Shown here one piece after another: positions 44,355-54,482 of a stretch of DNA of 64,000 bases. The position numbers were made by a program, and so were the translations under genes. The DNA is from Methylobacterium aquaticum (GTDB lineage: Bacteria; Pseudomonadota; Alphaproteobacteria; Rhizobiales; Beijerinckiaceae): assembly GCF_016804325.1 (NCBI RefSeq), contig NZ_CP043627.1, forward strand, positions 6,913,001 through 6,977,000, in the 5' to 3' direction. Under the pieces are notes generated by a model. It searched no databases, had not been told where the DNA came from, and saw only the letters and a list, made by a program, of their open reading frames with translations. Numbering within the stretch: position 1 is the stretch's first letter; every line of letters starts with the position of its first letter.

Positions 44355-45368
44355 TCAGCCCTCCATCGCGGCGCGAAGGGCCCGGCCGACGCGCTCCGGG
44401 CCCGGGAAATAGGCCCATTCCTGGGCGTGCGGGTAGGGCGTGTCCCAGCCGGCGACCCGGACGATCGGCGCCTCCAGATGGTAGAAGCAGGATTCCTGCA
44501 CCAAAGCCGCGAGTTCGGCGCCGAAGCCCGAGGTCAGCGTCGCCTCGTGGGCGATGACGCAGCGCCCGGTCTTGCGCACCGAGGCCTCGATCGTCTCCAT
44601 GTCGAGGGGGAGCAGCGTGCGCAGGTCGATGATTTCCGCGTCGATTCCCGTCTCGGCGGCGGCGGCTTCCGCCACGTGCACGATGGTGCCGTAGGCCAGC
44701 ACCGTCACGGCGGATCCCTCGCGCCGGATCGCCGCCTTGCCGAGGGGCACGGTGTAGTGCCCGTCCGGCACCTCGCCGAGGTCGTGGCGGGCCCAGGGCG
44801 TCACCGGCCGGTCGTGGTGGCCGTCGAACGGGCCGTTATAGAGGCGCTTGGGCTCCAAAAAAATCACCGGGTCGGGGTCCTCGATCGCGGCGATCAGCAG
44901 GCCCTTGGCGTCGTAGGGGTTCGACGGCACCACGGTCTTCAAGCCCGCCACGTGCGTGAACAGGGCCTCGGGGCTCTGGCTGTGGGTCTGGCCGCCGAAG
45001 ATGCCGCCGCCGGTGGGCATCCGCACCACCATCGGGGCGGTGAACTGGCCGCCCGAGCGGTAGCGCAGGCGCGCGGCCTCGGACACGATCTGGTCGTAGG
45101 CCGGGTACATGTAGTCGGCGAACTGGATCTCGATGCAGGGCTTCAGGCCGTAGGCCGCCATGCCGACGGCGGCGCCGACGATGCCGAGTTCGCTGATCGG
45201 CGCATCGAAGCAGCGGCTCTTGCCGAAGCGGGCCTGGAGCCCCTGGGTACAGCGGAAGACGCCGCCGAAATAGCCGACATCCTCCCCGAACACGACCACG
45301 TCGTCGTCGCGTTCCATCGAAACGGCCATCGCGTCGCGGATGGCCTCGATCATCGTGCGGCGCGGCAT
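44355..45368 (-). CDS. bkdA2: Branched-chain 2-oxoacid dehydrogenase E1 beta
   Basis: A 337-residue transketolase-like subunit. GEDVGYFGGVFRCTQGLQARFG (residues 28-49) and FDAPISELGIVGAAVGMAAYG are the E1 beta motifs. ADYMYPAYDQIVSEAARLRYRSGG follows, and EPKRLYNGP is typical of branched-chain types. It starts one base after the E1 alpha stop, so the subunits are made together. The complex converts 2-oxo acids from Val, Leu and Ile to acyl-CoA. Confidence 0.93.
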   Translation of the reverse strand: MPRRTMIEAIRDAMAVSMERDDDVVVFGEDVGYFGGVFRCTQGLQARFGKSRCFDAPISELGIVGAAVGMAAYGLKPCIEIQFADYMYPAYDQIVSEAARLRYRSGGQFTAPMVVRMPTGGGIFGGQTHSQSPEALFTHVAGLKTVVPSNPYDAKGLLIAAIEDPDPVIFLEPKRLYNGPFDGHHDRPVTPWARHDLGEVPDGHYTVPLGKAAIRREGSAVTVLAYGTIVHVAEAAAAETGIDAEIIDLRTLLPLDMETIEASVRKTGRCVIAHEATLTSGFGAELAALVQESCFYHLEAPIVRVAGWDTPYPHAQEWAYFPGPERVGRALRAAMEG

Positions 45369-45369
45369 G

Positions 45370-46620
<1,251 letters not shown>

Positions 46621-46668
46621 TTAAGCCCTTCGCGGGGGAGGATGTCGCGGACGATGCGGGAGGGGGCG

Positions 46669-46917
46669 TCAGGACGGCGCGCCGACCTGCGCCTCGATCG
46701 CGGACGGATGGCGTGAGAGGCGGGCGGCGAGGACGGGGAGGTCCGTCCCGTCGGGGACCGGGATCGACAGGGTGACGGCGGCGGAGGGGGCGGCGGGGGC
46801 GAGATGTCGCAGACTGTCGCCCGCGCGTTCGACCTCGCCGAGCCGGCGCGCGACGCCGTCGAAGACGGAGCGGACCTGCGCCCGGACCTCCACCGCGTGC
46901 CCTTGGTCAAGAGCCAT
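46669..46917 (-). CDS. 82-residue small protein at head of bkd operon
   Basis: Unrecognised small protein. It begins MALDQGHAVEVRAQVRSVFDG, has an amphipathic helix (DGVARRLGEVERAGDSLRHL), an Ala/Pro linker and a C-terminal beta-rich part (VTLSIPVPDGTDLPVLAARL). GGGAGGG lies five bases before ATG 46915-46917. It is co-directional with bkdA1, 51 bases upstream, and divergent from the Lrp gene, so it is probably part of the bkd operon. Any functional tie to the complex is inferred from position. Confidence 0.55.
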   Translation of the reverse strand: MALDQGHAVEVRAQVRSVFDGVARRLGEVERAGDSLRHLAPAAPSAAVTLSIPVPDGTDLPVLAARLSRHPSAIEAQVGAPS

Positions 46918-47020
46918 CTGCGCCCTCCCGCGACGCTTGATTTCCCCCGACTGTAGCCCGGCCCGGCCGGATGGTCCTCGCCGTTTTTCGCGGCTAAAGC
47001 GTGAGACCGGAGAACGCAGC

Positions 47021-47575
47021 ATGGCCTTGAAGGGCGAAACGCCGAACAGACGTTCCGCGCGGGCGCAAGCGCCGCAGAAAGGCGCGGAGCCGCACCGGCT
47101 CGACGATCTCGACCGCAAGATTCTCGGCGCCCTGCGGGCCGACGGACGGCTGACGATCGCGGCCCTCGCCGAGCGGGTCGGGCTGTCGCAATCGCCGTGC
47201 TGGACCCGGCTGCGGCGCCTGGAGGAAGCGGGCCTGATCCGCGACTACGTCGCGGTCCTCGACCACCGGGCGCTCGGCATCCCAGACGTGGTCTTCATCG
47301 AGGTCACCCTCGACAAGCACGACGATGCGGTGCTGGAGGCCTTCGGCACCGAGATCCTGCGCATCCCCGAAGTGCTCGAGGTCCACCTGGTGACCGGCGA
47401 GTACGATTACATGATCAAGGTCGCGGTCAGCGGCACCGCGCATTACGAGCGTTTCCTGCGAGAGAAGCTCTACCGCATCCGCGGCATCCGCCAGTCGCGC
47501 TCGGTCTTCGCGCTGCGGACCTTGAAGCAGGAGGTGTCGGTGGATCCGGTGGCGATCGGGCGGCAGGCGCCCTGA
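47021..47575 (+). CDS. bkdR: Lrp/AsnC-family regulator, probable BkdR
   Basis: A 184-residue feast/famine regulator. After a 27-residue basic tail, the winged helix (LDDLDRKILGALRADGRLTIAALAERVGLSQSPCWTRL in short parts, about residues 28-66) and the effector-binding RAM domain (about 90-165, VLEVHLVTGEYDYMIKV) follow. In other bacteria BkdR of this family activates bkd in response to Leu, Ile or Val. It is divergent from the bkd operon with about 100 bases between the starts. The regulator role is inferred from that arrangement. Confidence 0.88.
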   Translation: MALKGETPNRRSARAQAPQKGAEPHRLDDLDRKILGALRADGRLTIAALAERVGLSQSPCWTRLRRLEEAGLIRDYVAVLDHRALGIPDVVFIEVTLDKHDDAVLEAFGTEILRIPEVLEVHLVTGEYDYMIKVAVSGTAHYERFLREKLYRIRGIRQSRSVFALRTLKQEVSVDPVAIGRQAP

Positions 47576-47686
47576 TCGCCGGACGATCCCGGCGAGGGCG
47601 TGATACGAATTCCGGACGTCACCTCACCGGCCCGCACGGCGAAGCCGCAGGCGTCGCACGCTCGAGCAAAGCCGGTTTCCGCCGGA

Positions 47687-50600
47687 TCACCGCGGCGACG
47701 CCCCTTCCGGCCGGCAGGCCCCGCCGAGCAGCCGGTCCACCGCCGCGTCGAGCTGCGGGTCGCGGCCCTCGGCCCAGGCGGCGGGGTCGGCCGGGACCGC
47801 GAGGTCCGGCAGCACGTCGGTGTTCTCGAGCCGCGTGCCGTCGGTGCGATGGAGCGGGACCTGCGGCAGCCCGTAGGTGAGGCGCGGTACGATCTGCGAG
47901 GGCACCCACCAGACGAAGGTGCCGGTGCCGGCCGCCGGCTCGCCGACGAGCGGGCCGATGCCGAGGTCGTGGTAGCCCTGCGGGAAGATCGAGGCGTCGG
48001 AATAGCTCGCGCCGTTCATCAGCACCGCCGAAGCGCGGATCCAGCGGTCGCGCGGGTCGCTCTGGACCGGGCCGGAGCGGGGCGCGAAGGTGAGGTAGGG
48101 CCGGCCCGACAGCAGCGTCAGCAGCTGGTTGTGCAGGTTGCCGCCGCCGTTGAAGCGCACGTCGACCACCAGCCCTTCGGCCCGGCCGAAGCGCCCGAAG
48201 ATGTCCGCGAAGGTGGTGCGGTAGGAGGCCGCGTTCATCGCCCGCACATGCACGTAGCCGAGGCGGCCGCAGGAGCGGGCCGCCACCGCGTCCCGGCGCT
48301 GCCGGCGCCAGCGCTCGAAGGCGAGGTCGCGCTCGCGCTCCAGGCTCACCGGCACCCGCCGCTCGCGCAGCGCCGTCCCGTCCGGCTTGACGAACGCCAC
48401 CTCGATCCGCCGGTCCCTGGTGCCGCGCAGCAGGCGGCGGAGGCCGCCCGCCTCGGGCACCGCCTCCCCGTCGATCGCCGTGATCACGTCGCCGGGGGAA
48501 AGCCGCATGTCGCCGGCATCGAACGGGCCGGCGGGCAGGATGGCCGCCACCCGCATGCCCGGGCCGGGATAGGTCTCGTCGTAGTAGAGCCCGAGGGAGG
48601 CGGTCTGCTCGCCCGGCGGAACGCCGGGGCCGAGGGACGCACCGGTATGCGAGGCGTCGAGCTCGCCCGCCATCTCGGACAGGAGCTCGGCGAGGTCGCG
48701 GGCGTCGGCGAGCGCCGGCAGGAACCGGGCGTAGCGGGTCCGCACCGCGTCCCAATCGACCCCGTGCATCCCGGATCGAGGAATTTTTCCCGCGTCAGGC
48801 GCCAGTACTGCGCGAAGCCGGCCGCGAGGCGCGCCGCCGGATCGTGGCCGGCCTCCGCCTCGACCCGGACATGGCGCGAGGTGCCCTTGGCCAGGTCGAC
48901 CTCGGTGAAGCCGTTGGCGGAGAGGAACGACAGGGTGCGCTGGTCGCGGCTCAGCCGCACCGGGGAGTAGCGGTAGGCGGGCAGGTCCGAGAAGACCGTG
49001 CGGCGGGTACCCTGGCGCAGGTCGCGGATCGTGCCTGTCAGCGCGGAGCCCTCACCCTTCGGCCGCTCTCGCTGCTCGACGACGAGCAGGCTCGTCCCGT
49101 CGCGGAGCATCAGGGCCTGGACCACGTCGACATGGCCCTGGGACAGCCGGTGCCGGCGGTCCTCCAGCCCCTCGGGATCGAAGGCCTGCGGCTCGGGGGC
49201 CGGGTGGGCGGGCGCGGCCCGGGCCGGCGCGGATCCGGCCTCGGGCGATCCCGGCGCGCGGGCGGCCTCGCCGGGGGCCTCGGGCAGGACCGGGGCGCGC
49301 AGGCGGGCCTCGAAGGCGTCCCGGGCCCGGCGCGAGGCGAAGACCGCGTCGATGTCGGCGGGCTCGGCGGCGCCGGAGGCCGAGTGCAGGTCCTCCGGCT
49401 CGCTGCGCCAGATCAGCATCCCGCCATCCGGGCTCCACTGCGCCTCGCTCTGGCCCTCGCCGGCCGGCGCCACCCGCTCAGGCGGCCGCGAGCCGTCCGC
49501 CGGCACCACCGCGACGTTGCGGACGAAGCCCCGGTCGATCTGGACCGGCAGCGCCAGCCAGCGCCCGTCCGGCGACCAGGACAGCCACCACGACCAGTCG
49601 TGGGAGGAATAGAACAGGCCCGGGGGCACCACCTCGCGGTCGGCGCCGGTCGCCGGGTCGAGGACGTGGACCGCGCTACGGTCGTGGAGATAGGCGATGC
49701 GGCGTCCGTCCGGCGACCATGTCGGCTGGAGGGCGTCGCCCGGCGGGGTCGGCAGCGCGCGCTCGACGATCCGGGTCGCCTGGGCGAAGCCGCGCTCGTC
49801 GGCTTGCGCCGGTGTGGCCTCGTAGAGGCCCCAATGCCCGTCGCGCTCGGCCGCGTAGACGAGGCGGCGGCCGTCGGGCGAGAAGACGGGGCTGCGCTCC
49901 TCGCCGGCCGTGCGGGTGATCCGCTTGACCGACTTCCCGTCCCGGGAGGCGACGTAGATCTCGCCCTGCGCCACCAGGGCGATCTCCTGGCCGCCCGGCG
50001 AGGCGGCGAGGTCGGAGAAGTCGGAGATGCGGGCCGGCACCTCGCCGGAAAAGGTCGCCTCCGTCACCGCGACCGGCACGGGCTCCGGCGCCGCAGCGCC
50101 CCGGCGCAGGCGGTAGATCCGCCCCTCTCGCGCGAAGGCGAGGTCGCCGTCGCGGGAGGCGGAGAGGAAGCGCACGGGCGCGCCGTCGAAATGCGTGACC
50201 TGGCGCGGCACCCTGTCCGCCAGGGACAGGCGCCAGACGTTGAGCGAGCCGGACGCCTCGCCGAGATAGGCGATCTCGCCGCCGGGCAGCCAGACCGCGC
50301 CGCGGTTCTCGCGGGTGCCCTCGGTCAGGCGCTCGTGGCGGCCGGTGGCGGCGTCGTAGAGCCAGACCTGGCGCACCGCCCGCGAGACCTGGTGCTGGCG
50401 GAAGCGCTGCTCGATGTTGGGGCTGGTATAGAGGAGGCGGCGCCCCTCCGGATCCCAGGTGGCGTCGCGGGCGGCATTCGGCAGGACCAGGGTCTCGCGC
50501 CCGCCCGCCAGCGGCACGGCATAGACCTGGGCCGCGTATTCGGAGAGGCCCGGCGGCGCGAAGGTGCGGGTCGCGTCGCCGAGGAGGCGTGAGGCGAACA

Positions 50601-51066
50601 ACACCGCCCGCCCGTCGGGCGTGACGCTCATCGGCCGCTCGTCGAGGGAGGACCAGGTCAGGCGCCGCGCCTCGCCGCCCTCGGTCGGGGTGCTGTACAG
50701 GTTGAGGGCGCCGGACCGGTCGGCGGCGAAGGCGATGGTCTGCCCGTCGGGCGACCAGAGCGGCGTCTCGGCATGGAGGCCGGCAGGGGTCAGCGCCCGC
50801 GCCTCGCCGCCGCCCGCCGGCACGGTCCAGAGCCGGCCGCGGAACCGGAAGGCGATCCGGCTGCCATCCGGCGACAGGGCCGGTTCCCGCAGCCAGAGCG
50901 GCCGCTCGGCGGCCCGGCCTTCTGCAGCGCACAGGAGGAGCGCCACGACGAGGCAGAGGCGAGCCGGCAGGCCGACCTTCGATCGGCTGATGTTTCTGCC
51001 GCGTTTCGGAGCTTCATTGCGAAACCGGCTGCGGATGTCGCGAAATCTGCTCGAGAGCCTGCGCAT
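47687..51066 (-). pseudogene. Tricorn-like S41 protease, split by a one-base frameshift
   Basis: Joined over the shift it would be about 1,126 residues. A signal-like leader (LPARLCLVVALLLCAAEGRAAE) is followed by a beta-propeller of WD/PD40-like repeats (LWSPDGQTIAFAADRSG and similar, to about residue 560), a linker, then PDZ and the S41 catalytic domain with NGASYSDAS. The first frame reads KFLDPG and then goes wrong, while HGVDWDAV, the expected next residues, is in another frame from 48769. One extra G in GGG at about 48770-48773 restores continuity. It is probably a periplasmic peptidase; whether it is truly broken is uncertain. Confidence 0.75.
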
Positions 51067-51135
51067 TCCGCACCGCCGGGACTTGCCTTCGTCGTTCTAT
51101 CCTTGCGTAAGGCAACGATTCGGCGCTGTCGAGCG

Positions 51136-51432
51136 TCAGGCCACCCGCCGCGGCGCCGGAATCCCGGCCTGGCGATGGGCGTCCTCGAACAGGTCGCTGA
51201 GCGCGTTGCCGGCATCGCGGGCGATGCGGGTCGAGGCGGTACCCTCGCTCCCCTCCGCGACGATCGCCCGAAGCGCGTCCGCGGTCCGCGCCTCGATGGC
51301 GTGGAACAGGCCCGCGGCCGCCCTGGCATCGACGCCGCGCAGCACGGCGGCGAGGTCGCGATAGGCTTCCTCCAGGAGGTGATGGGCCAAGCGCTCGGCC
51401 GCCCGCGCCTCCGTCGGCGCGTCGTCGCGCAT
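51136..51432 (-). CDS. Hypothetical 98-residue helical protein
   Basis: Not recognised. The protein is rich in Ala and Glu and predicted to be helical: AERLAHHLLEEAYRDLAAVL, ARAAAGLFHAIEARTADALRAIVAE and DAGNALSDLFEDAHRQAG. AGGAGGG is seven bases before ATG 51430-51432. It lies 69 bases upstream of the Tricorn-like gene and could be its operon partner. Confidence 0.6.
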   Translation of the reverse strand: MRDDAPTEARAAERLAHHLLEEAYRDLAAVLRGVDARAAAGLFHAIEARTADALRAIVAEGSEGTASTRIARDAGNALSDLFEDAHRQAGIPAPRRVA

Positions 51433-51626
51433 GCGTTCGTCCCTCCTGCCGGCAGGAATGGACGGTGCCCCCGCTGGATTGTGCGGAGCTTGCGCGGTGG
51501 ATCCTCCCGCAGGGGGGGCTGGCCGGAAAAGCAGGGACGCGCGGGTGTCCCCCCCCTCTCGCCTGGACGGGCTATCGCATGCACACATCTCGGTCTGAGC
51601 GATGTCTCCTTTCAAGGTGATGCGCC

Positions 51627-51729
51627 TCCCCTCCCCCTTGTGGGGAGGGGTAAGGGGGTGGGGGTGGTGCAGGAGGCACCGCCGAGGTTTATCCGGCACC
51701 ACCCCCACCCCTAGCCCCTCCCCACAAGG
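51627..51729. repeat. Palindromic repeat, family A copy 3, truncated by the IS
   Basis: A family A element whose right arm stops at the IS boundary. CTCCCCCTTGTGGGGAGG is its left hairpin, GGTGGGGGTGGTGC and GCACCACCCCCACC form the inner stem, and the right arm CCCCTCCCCACAAG runs to 51728. In copy 2 the right hairpin continues with GGGGGAGGGG, which is absent here, so the insertion sequence cut the element. Confidence 0.75.
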
Positions 51730-53013
51730 CAGGGCTGTCCGGGGAAGTTAGGAGGCATGGGCCGTCCTCCTTCTGCGCCTGGTTGCGGTCGGTCTTGGCG
51801 ATAGCAGGGCCCGGACCTCGGCCCAGGTCTGCGGCTCGAACAAGCCCTGTCGCAGCAGGTCGACGAAGCGCAGGATCGGCACGCGCGGGCAGTGGCGGCG
51901 CAGCGCCAGGCGCAGCAGCGCGAAGGTGATCATCGCCGCCACCAACTGCAGGCGCACGGCTTCCTCGCTGTGGCCCAGGAAGCGGCGGATCGCCAGGTGC
52001 TGCTTGAGCCAGCGGAACAACAGCTCGATCTGCCAGCGCGTCTTGTAGAGGGCGGCGATCTGGGTGGCGGGACGGGTCAGGTCGTTGGTCACCAGCGTCA
52101 GGCGTGCTCCGCCCTCGTGGCGGCGCAACTGGATCCGGCGCAGGCCCATGCCCAGGCGCGAGTCGCCCTTGCTGGCCAGGGCGACCTCGTGATCGGCCAG
52201 CAGCGTGAAGCCGTCGCCCTCCCGCTCGGGCTCGGGCGGCAGGGGACGGCCGGTGCGCACGCGCAGGCGCATGTTGGTCTTGGGTCGGGTGACGAACGTC
52301 GCCTGGGCCTCGGCGATGGCGCTCCACCAGCCGTAGTGGCAATAGCCCTTGTCGAAGACGTATGTGGCGCCGCGCTCCAGCGGGATCCGGCGGCCGATCT
52401 CGGCATCGTTGCGGGTGGCGGGGGTGAGGTCGAGCAGGCGGGGCTGGTGGGTTTCGGGTGTGTAGGCCAGGTGCAGCTTCATCCCGCGGATGCGGCCGTT
52501 CGAGCGGGCCCAGCCGTGCAGGGCGCCGAGCGGGATCGGGGTGGCATCGATCAGGCGCAGCAAGGTGCGTCCGTCGCGGCGCAGGCGACGGTCGAGTTGG
52601 CCGACCAGGCGGGCGAAGGTCTCGGTGAACACCGCCAGGGGGCGGCGCTGGTTGGCATCCGAGAGGGTCGAGCGATGCAGCCGCCCGGTGCCGAGCTGGG
52701 GATGGGCCGCGGCGTGAGCGTTCCAGGCGACCTCCAGGGCGCGCAAGCTGGCGGCGGGGCTGAGCTGGGCGAAGATCAGGGCCAGCAGGTGATCCCAGGA
52801 GGAGAAGCACTTGTCGTAGGCGTCGGCGCCGTGGCGCGCGACGCTTTGGGCGATCTGCTGGCGATCGAGGCCTTCCAGCAGCTGGGCGAAGCGGGTATCG
52901 CTGGGGTGCATGTCCTGCCCGGATGTTCGTGTCTCGACAACCGGACAACTCCCGGATCACCTCCGGCGTGGCAGGGCATGCACCCAGACCCAAATTTTCC
53001 CCGGACAGCCCTG
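51730..53013 (-). mobile_element. Complete IS4-type insertion sequence
   Basis: A 1,284-base insertion sequence bounded by 17-base perfect inverted repeats: CAGGGCTGTCCGGGGAA at 51730-51746 and its complement ending at 53013. Outside these, two more bases (GG) match. One transposase gene fills it. No clear target-site duplication is visible, as the left flank is family A repeat and the right flank a different palindrome, so the copy may have recombined after insertion. Confidence 0.9.
51748..52911 (-). CDS. IS4-family DDE transposase
   Basis: An intact 387-residue transposase. The N-terminus RFAQLLEGLDRQQIAQSV resembles the DUF4372 domain found in IS4-type proteins. DDE core landmarks: IDATPIP (first Asp near residue 136), TYVFDKGYCHYGWW (second Asp), and YKTRWQIELLFRWLKQHL, the Y-x2-R-x3-E-x6-K signature with the catalytic Glu. 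There is no frameshift, so it may still be active. It reads on the minus strand between the two terminal repeats. Confidence 0.9.
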   Translation of the reverse strand: MHPSDTRFAQLLEGLDRQQIAQSVARHGADAYDKCFSSWDHLLALIFAQLSPAASLRALEVAWNAHAAAHPQLGTGRLHRSTLSDANQRRPLAVFTETFARLVGQLDRRLRRDGRTLLRLIDATPIPLGALHGWARSNGRIRGMKLHLAYTPETHQPRLLDLTPATRNDAEIGRRIPLERGATYVFDKGYCHYGWWSAIAEAQATFVTRPKTNMRLRVRTGRPLPPEPEREGDGFTLLADHEVALASKGDSRLGMGLRRIQLRRHEGGARLTLVTNDLTRPATQIAALYKTRWQIELLFRWLKQHLAIRRFLGHSEEAVRLQLVAAMITFALLRLALRRHCPRVPILRFVDLLRQGLFEPQTWAEVRALLSPRPTATRRRRRTAHAS

Positions 53014-53014
53014 C

Positions 53015-53205
53015 CCTCCGCGGGGGAGGGTGGACCCTGCGTCAGCCGGGGCCGGGAGAGGGGCAGCGCGACGCTGATTCATTTCGCGCCCGTCACCACG
53101 GTCGCGACATCTCCGGAAGCGGCGTCCCCTCTCCCGGCCTGGCACGAGTGCTGCGCACTCGCCGCAGGCCACCCTCCCCCGCAGAGGGGGGAGGGGTCAG
53201 GCACG
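53015..53205. repeat. Palindromic element to the right of the IS
   Basis: A 190-base inverted repeat with ends CTCCGCGGGGGAGGGTGG and CCACCCTCCCCCGCAGAG (one mismatch) and an inner GGGGCCGGGAGAGGGG and CCCCTCTCCCGGCCTGG pair. It differs from the family A element on the IS left side. It lies downstream of the 80-residue gene. Confidence 0.65.
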
Positions 53206-53286
53206 GCAGCCGTCGCTCCCGCACTTCTCGACCTATTGTATCGCTTGCTGTGTTTCAGTTTCGCAGGCCGCCAGCCTTCGGCCACC

Positions 53287-53529
53287 TCACCCCTTCTGCG
53301 GCCGCAGCACCCCGTCGCTGGTCTTCGGATCCGGGGCCGGCGGGGTCGACCGCACGGTGCCGGTCGCGTCGGTGTCGCCGGGGCGGACGCGCTCGGGCAG
53401 GGTCTCGTGGGGCGGGGGCATGTTGGGGGTCTGCTCACGGCTGCGTTGCGGCGTGTCCGTGACCTGCGCCAGGACAGGCGTGGCGGCCAGGACGGCGAGC
53501 AGGACGAGGCGGCTGGTGCCCCTGGTCAT
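53287..53529 (-). CDS. Small secreted Pro-rich protein
   Basis: An 80-residue protein of unknown function. A signal peptide (SRLVLLAVLAATPVLAQ) precedes about 58 polar residues rich in Pro, Thr and Arg with no cysteine, likely disordered. GAGGAG lies before ATG 53527-53529. It is 77 bases downstream of the TetR gene on the same strand. Confidence 0.6.
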   Translation of the reverse strand: MTRGTSRLVLLAVLAATPVLAQVTDTPQRSREQTPNMPPPHETLPERVRPGDTDATGTVRSTPPAPDPKTSDGVLRPQKG

Positions 53530-53606
53530 CGGGCTCTCCTCGACAAGATGGCGGGCAGTCTTGCCGGAGTAATGGCCCGGCCTCTGATCCGGTTCCCGGT
53601 CAGGCC

Positions 53607-54254
53607 TCAGCGCAGCGACAGCATGCCGATCACCGCGTCGCCGGCCATCCGCTTGTGGCGGGCCCGCAGGGCCGGCGCGTCGAGGTCGACGGAGAAGATC
53701 GCCCCGAAGGTGTGGCGGTTCGAGACCCGGAAGAAGCAGAGCGCGCTGATCATCAGGTGGACGTCGAGGGGATCGACGTCGGCGCGGAAGACGCCGTCGG
53801 CCTGCCCGCGGACGATGATGTCGGTGATGGTGCGGATCACCCCAAGATTGAGCCCGCGGATCGTCTCCGATCCCGACAGGTGCTCGGCCCGGTGGATGTT
53901 CTCGATGGCGACGAGGCGGATGAAATCCGGATGGGCCTCGTCGTACTCGAAGGTAAACTCGACGAGGCGGCGGATCGCCTCGGCCGGGCTCAGGTTGCCG
54001 AGGTCGAGATCGGCCTCGACCTGCCGGATGTCGGCATAGGCCTTCTCCAGCACCGCGAGGTACAGGCCCTCCTTGCTGCCGAAGTAATAGTAGATCATCC
54101 GCTTCGAGGTGCGGGTGCGCTCGGCGATGGCATCGACCCGCGCGCCGCTGAGCCCGAAGGCCGAGAATTCCTCGGTCGCGACCGCCAGGATGTCGGCCTT
54201 GGTCCGCTCGGGATCCTTGGTGCGGGGAGAGGCGCGGGGCGTGACGGCGTCCAT
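53607..54254 (-). CDS. TetR-family regulator
   Basis: A 215-residue TetR/AcrR regulator. The HTH is at about residues 16-62 (KADILAVATEEFSAFGLSGARVDAIAE, with ends RMIYYYFGSKEGLY). The C-terminal ligand domain is helical (YADIRQVEADLDLGNLSPAEA). The ATG at 54252-54254 is used; an in-frame extension to 54326 contains Arg/Pro-rich non-family residues. It lies beside the pca cluster and a family C repeat, so it may regulate aromatic catabolism, but the ligand is unknown. Confidence 0.85.
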   Translation of the reverse strand: MDAVTPRASPRTKDPERTKADILAVATEEFSAFGLSGARVDAIAERTRTSKRMIYYYFGSKEGLYLAVLEKAYADIRQVEADLDLGNLSPAEAIRRLVEFTFEYDEAHPDFIRLVAIENIHRAEHLSGSETIRGLNLGVIRTITDIIVRGQADGVFRADVDPLDVHLMISALCFFRVSNRHTFGAIFSVDLDAPALRARHKRMAGDAVIGMLSLR

Positions 54255-54353
54255 GATCCAACGGTTCGGCGGGCAAGGCCGAGGCGGCCGGTACGGTGAT
54301 CTACCATCCCGGCCGCCCCGGCGCATCGACTCGAGACAGGTCTTCGCGCCGAC

Positions 54354-54482
54354 TTATACCAATGGCCCAAGATGCTGACGCATCGGGCCATTGAGCCATC
54401 TCGAATTGTCTACGCCAAGCCAGAGGCTTGACGAAAATTCGAGAACGAAACCAAAGGTCGTTTCCAACGACCGTTGGTATTA
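54354..54482. repeat. 130-base dispersed repeat, family C copy 1
   Basis: Near-identical to 61756-61883. Ends are TTATACCAA and TTGGTATTA (inverted). Inside, AATGGCCC and GGGCCATT pair, and AAAGGTCGTTTCCAACGACC forms a hairpin. The final TTA at 54480-54482 is the complement of the TAA stop of the pcaD-pcaC gene, so the element supplies the end of that gene. Confidence 0.88.

Noticed and set aside
48484..48769. Programmed frameshift between the two Tricorn-like frames
   Set aside because: No slippery heptamer or downstream structure typical of such sites was seen, and a single missing G explains it more simply.
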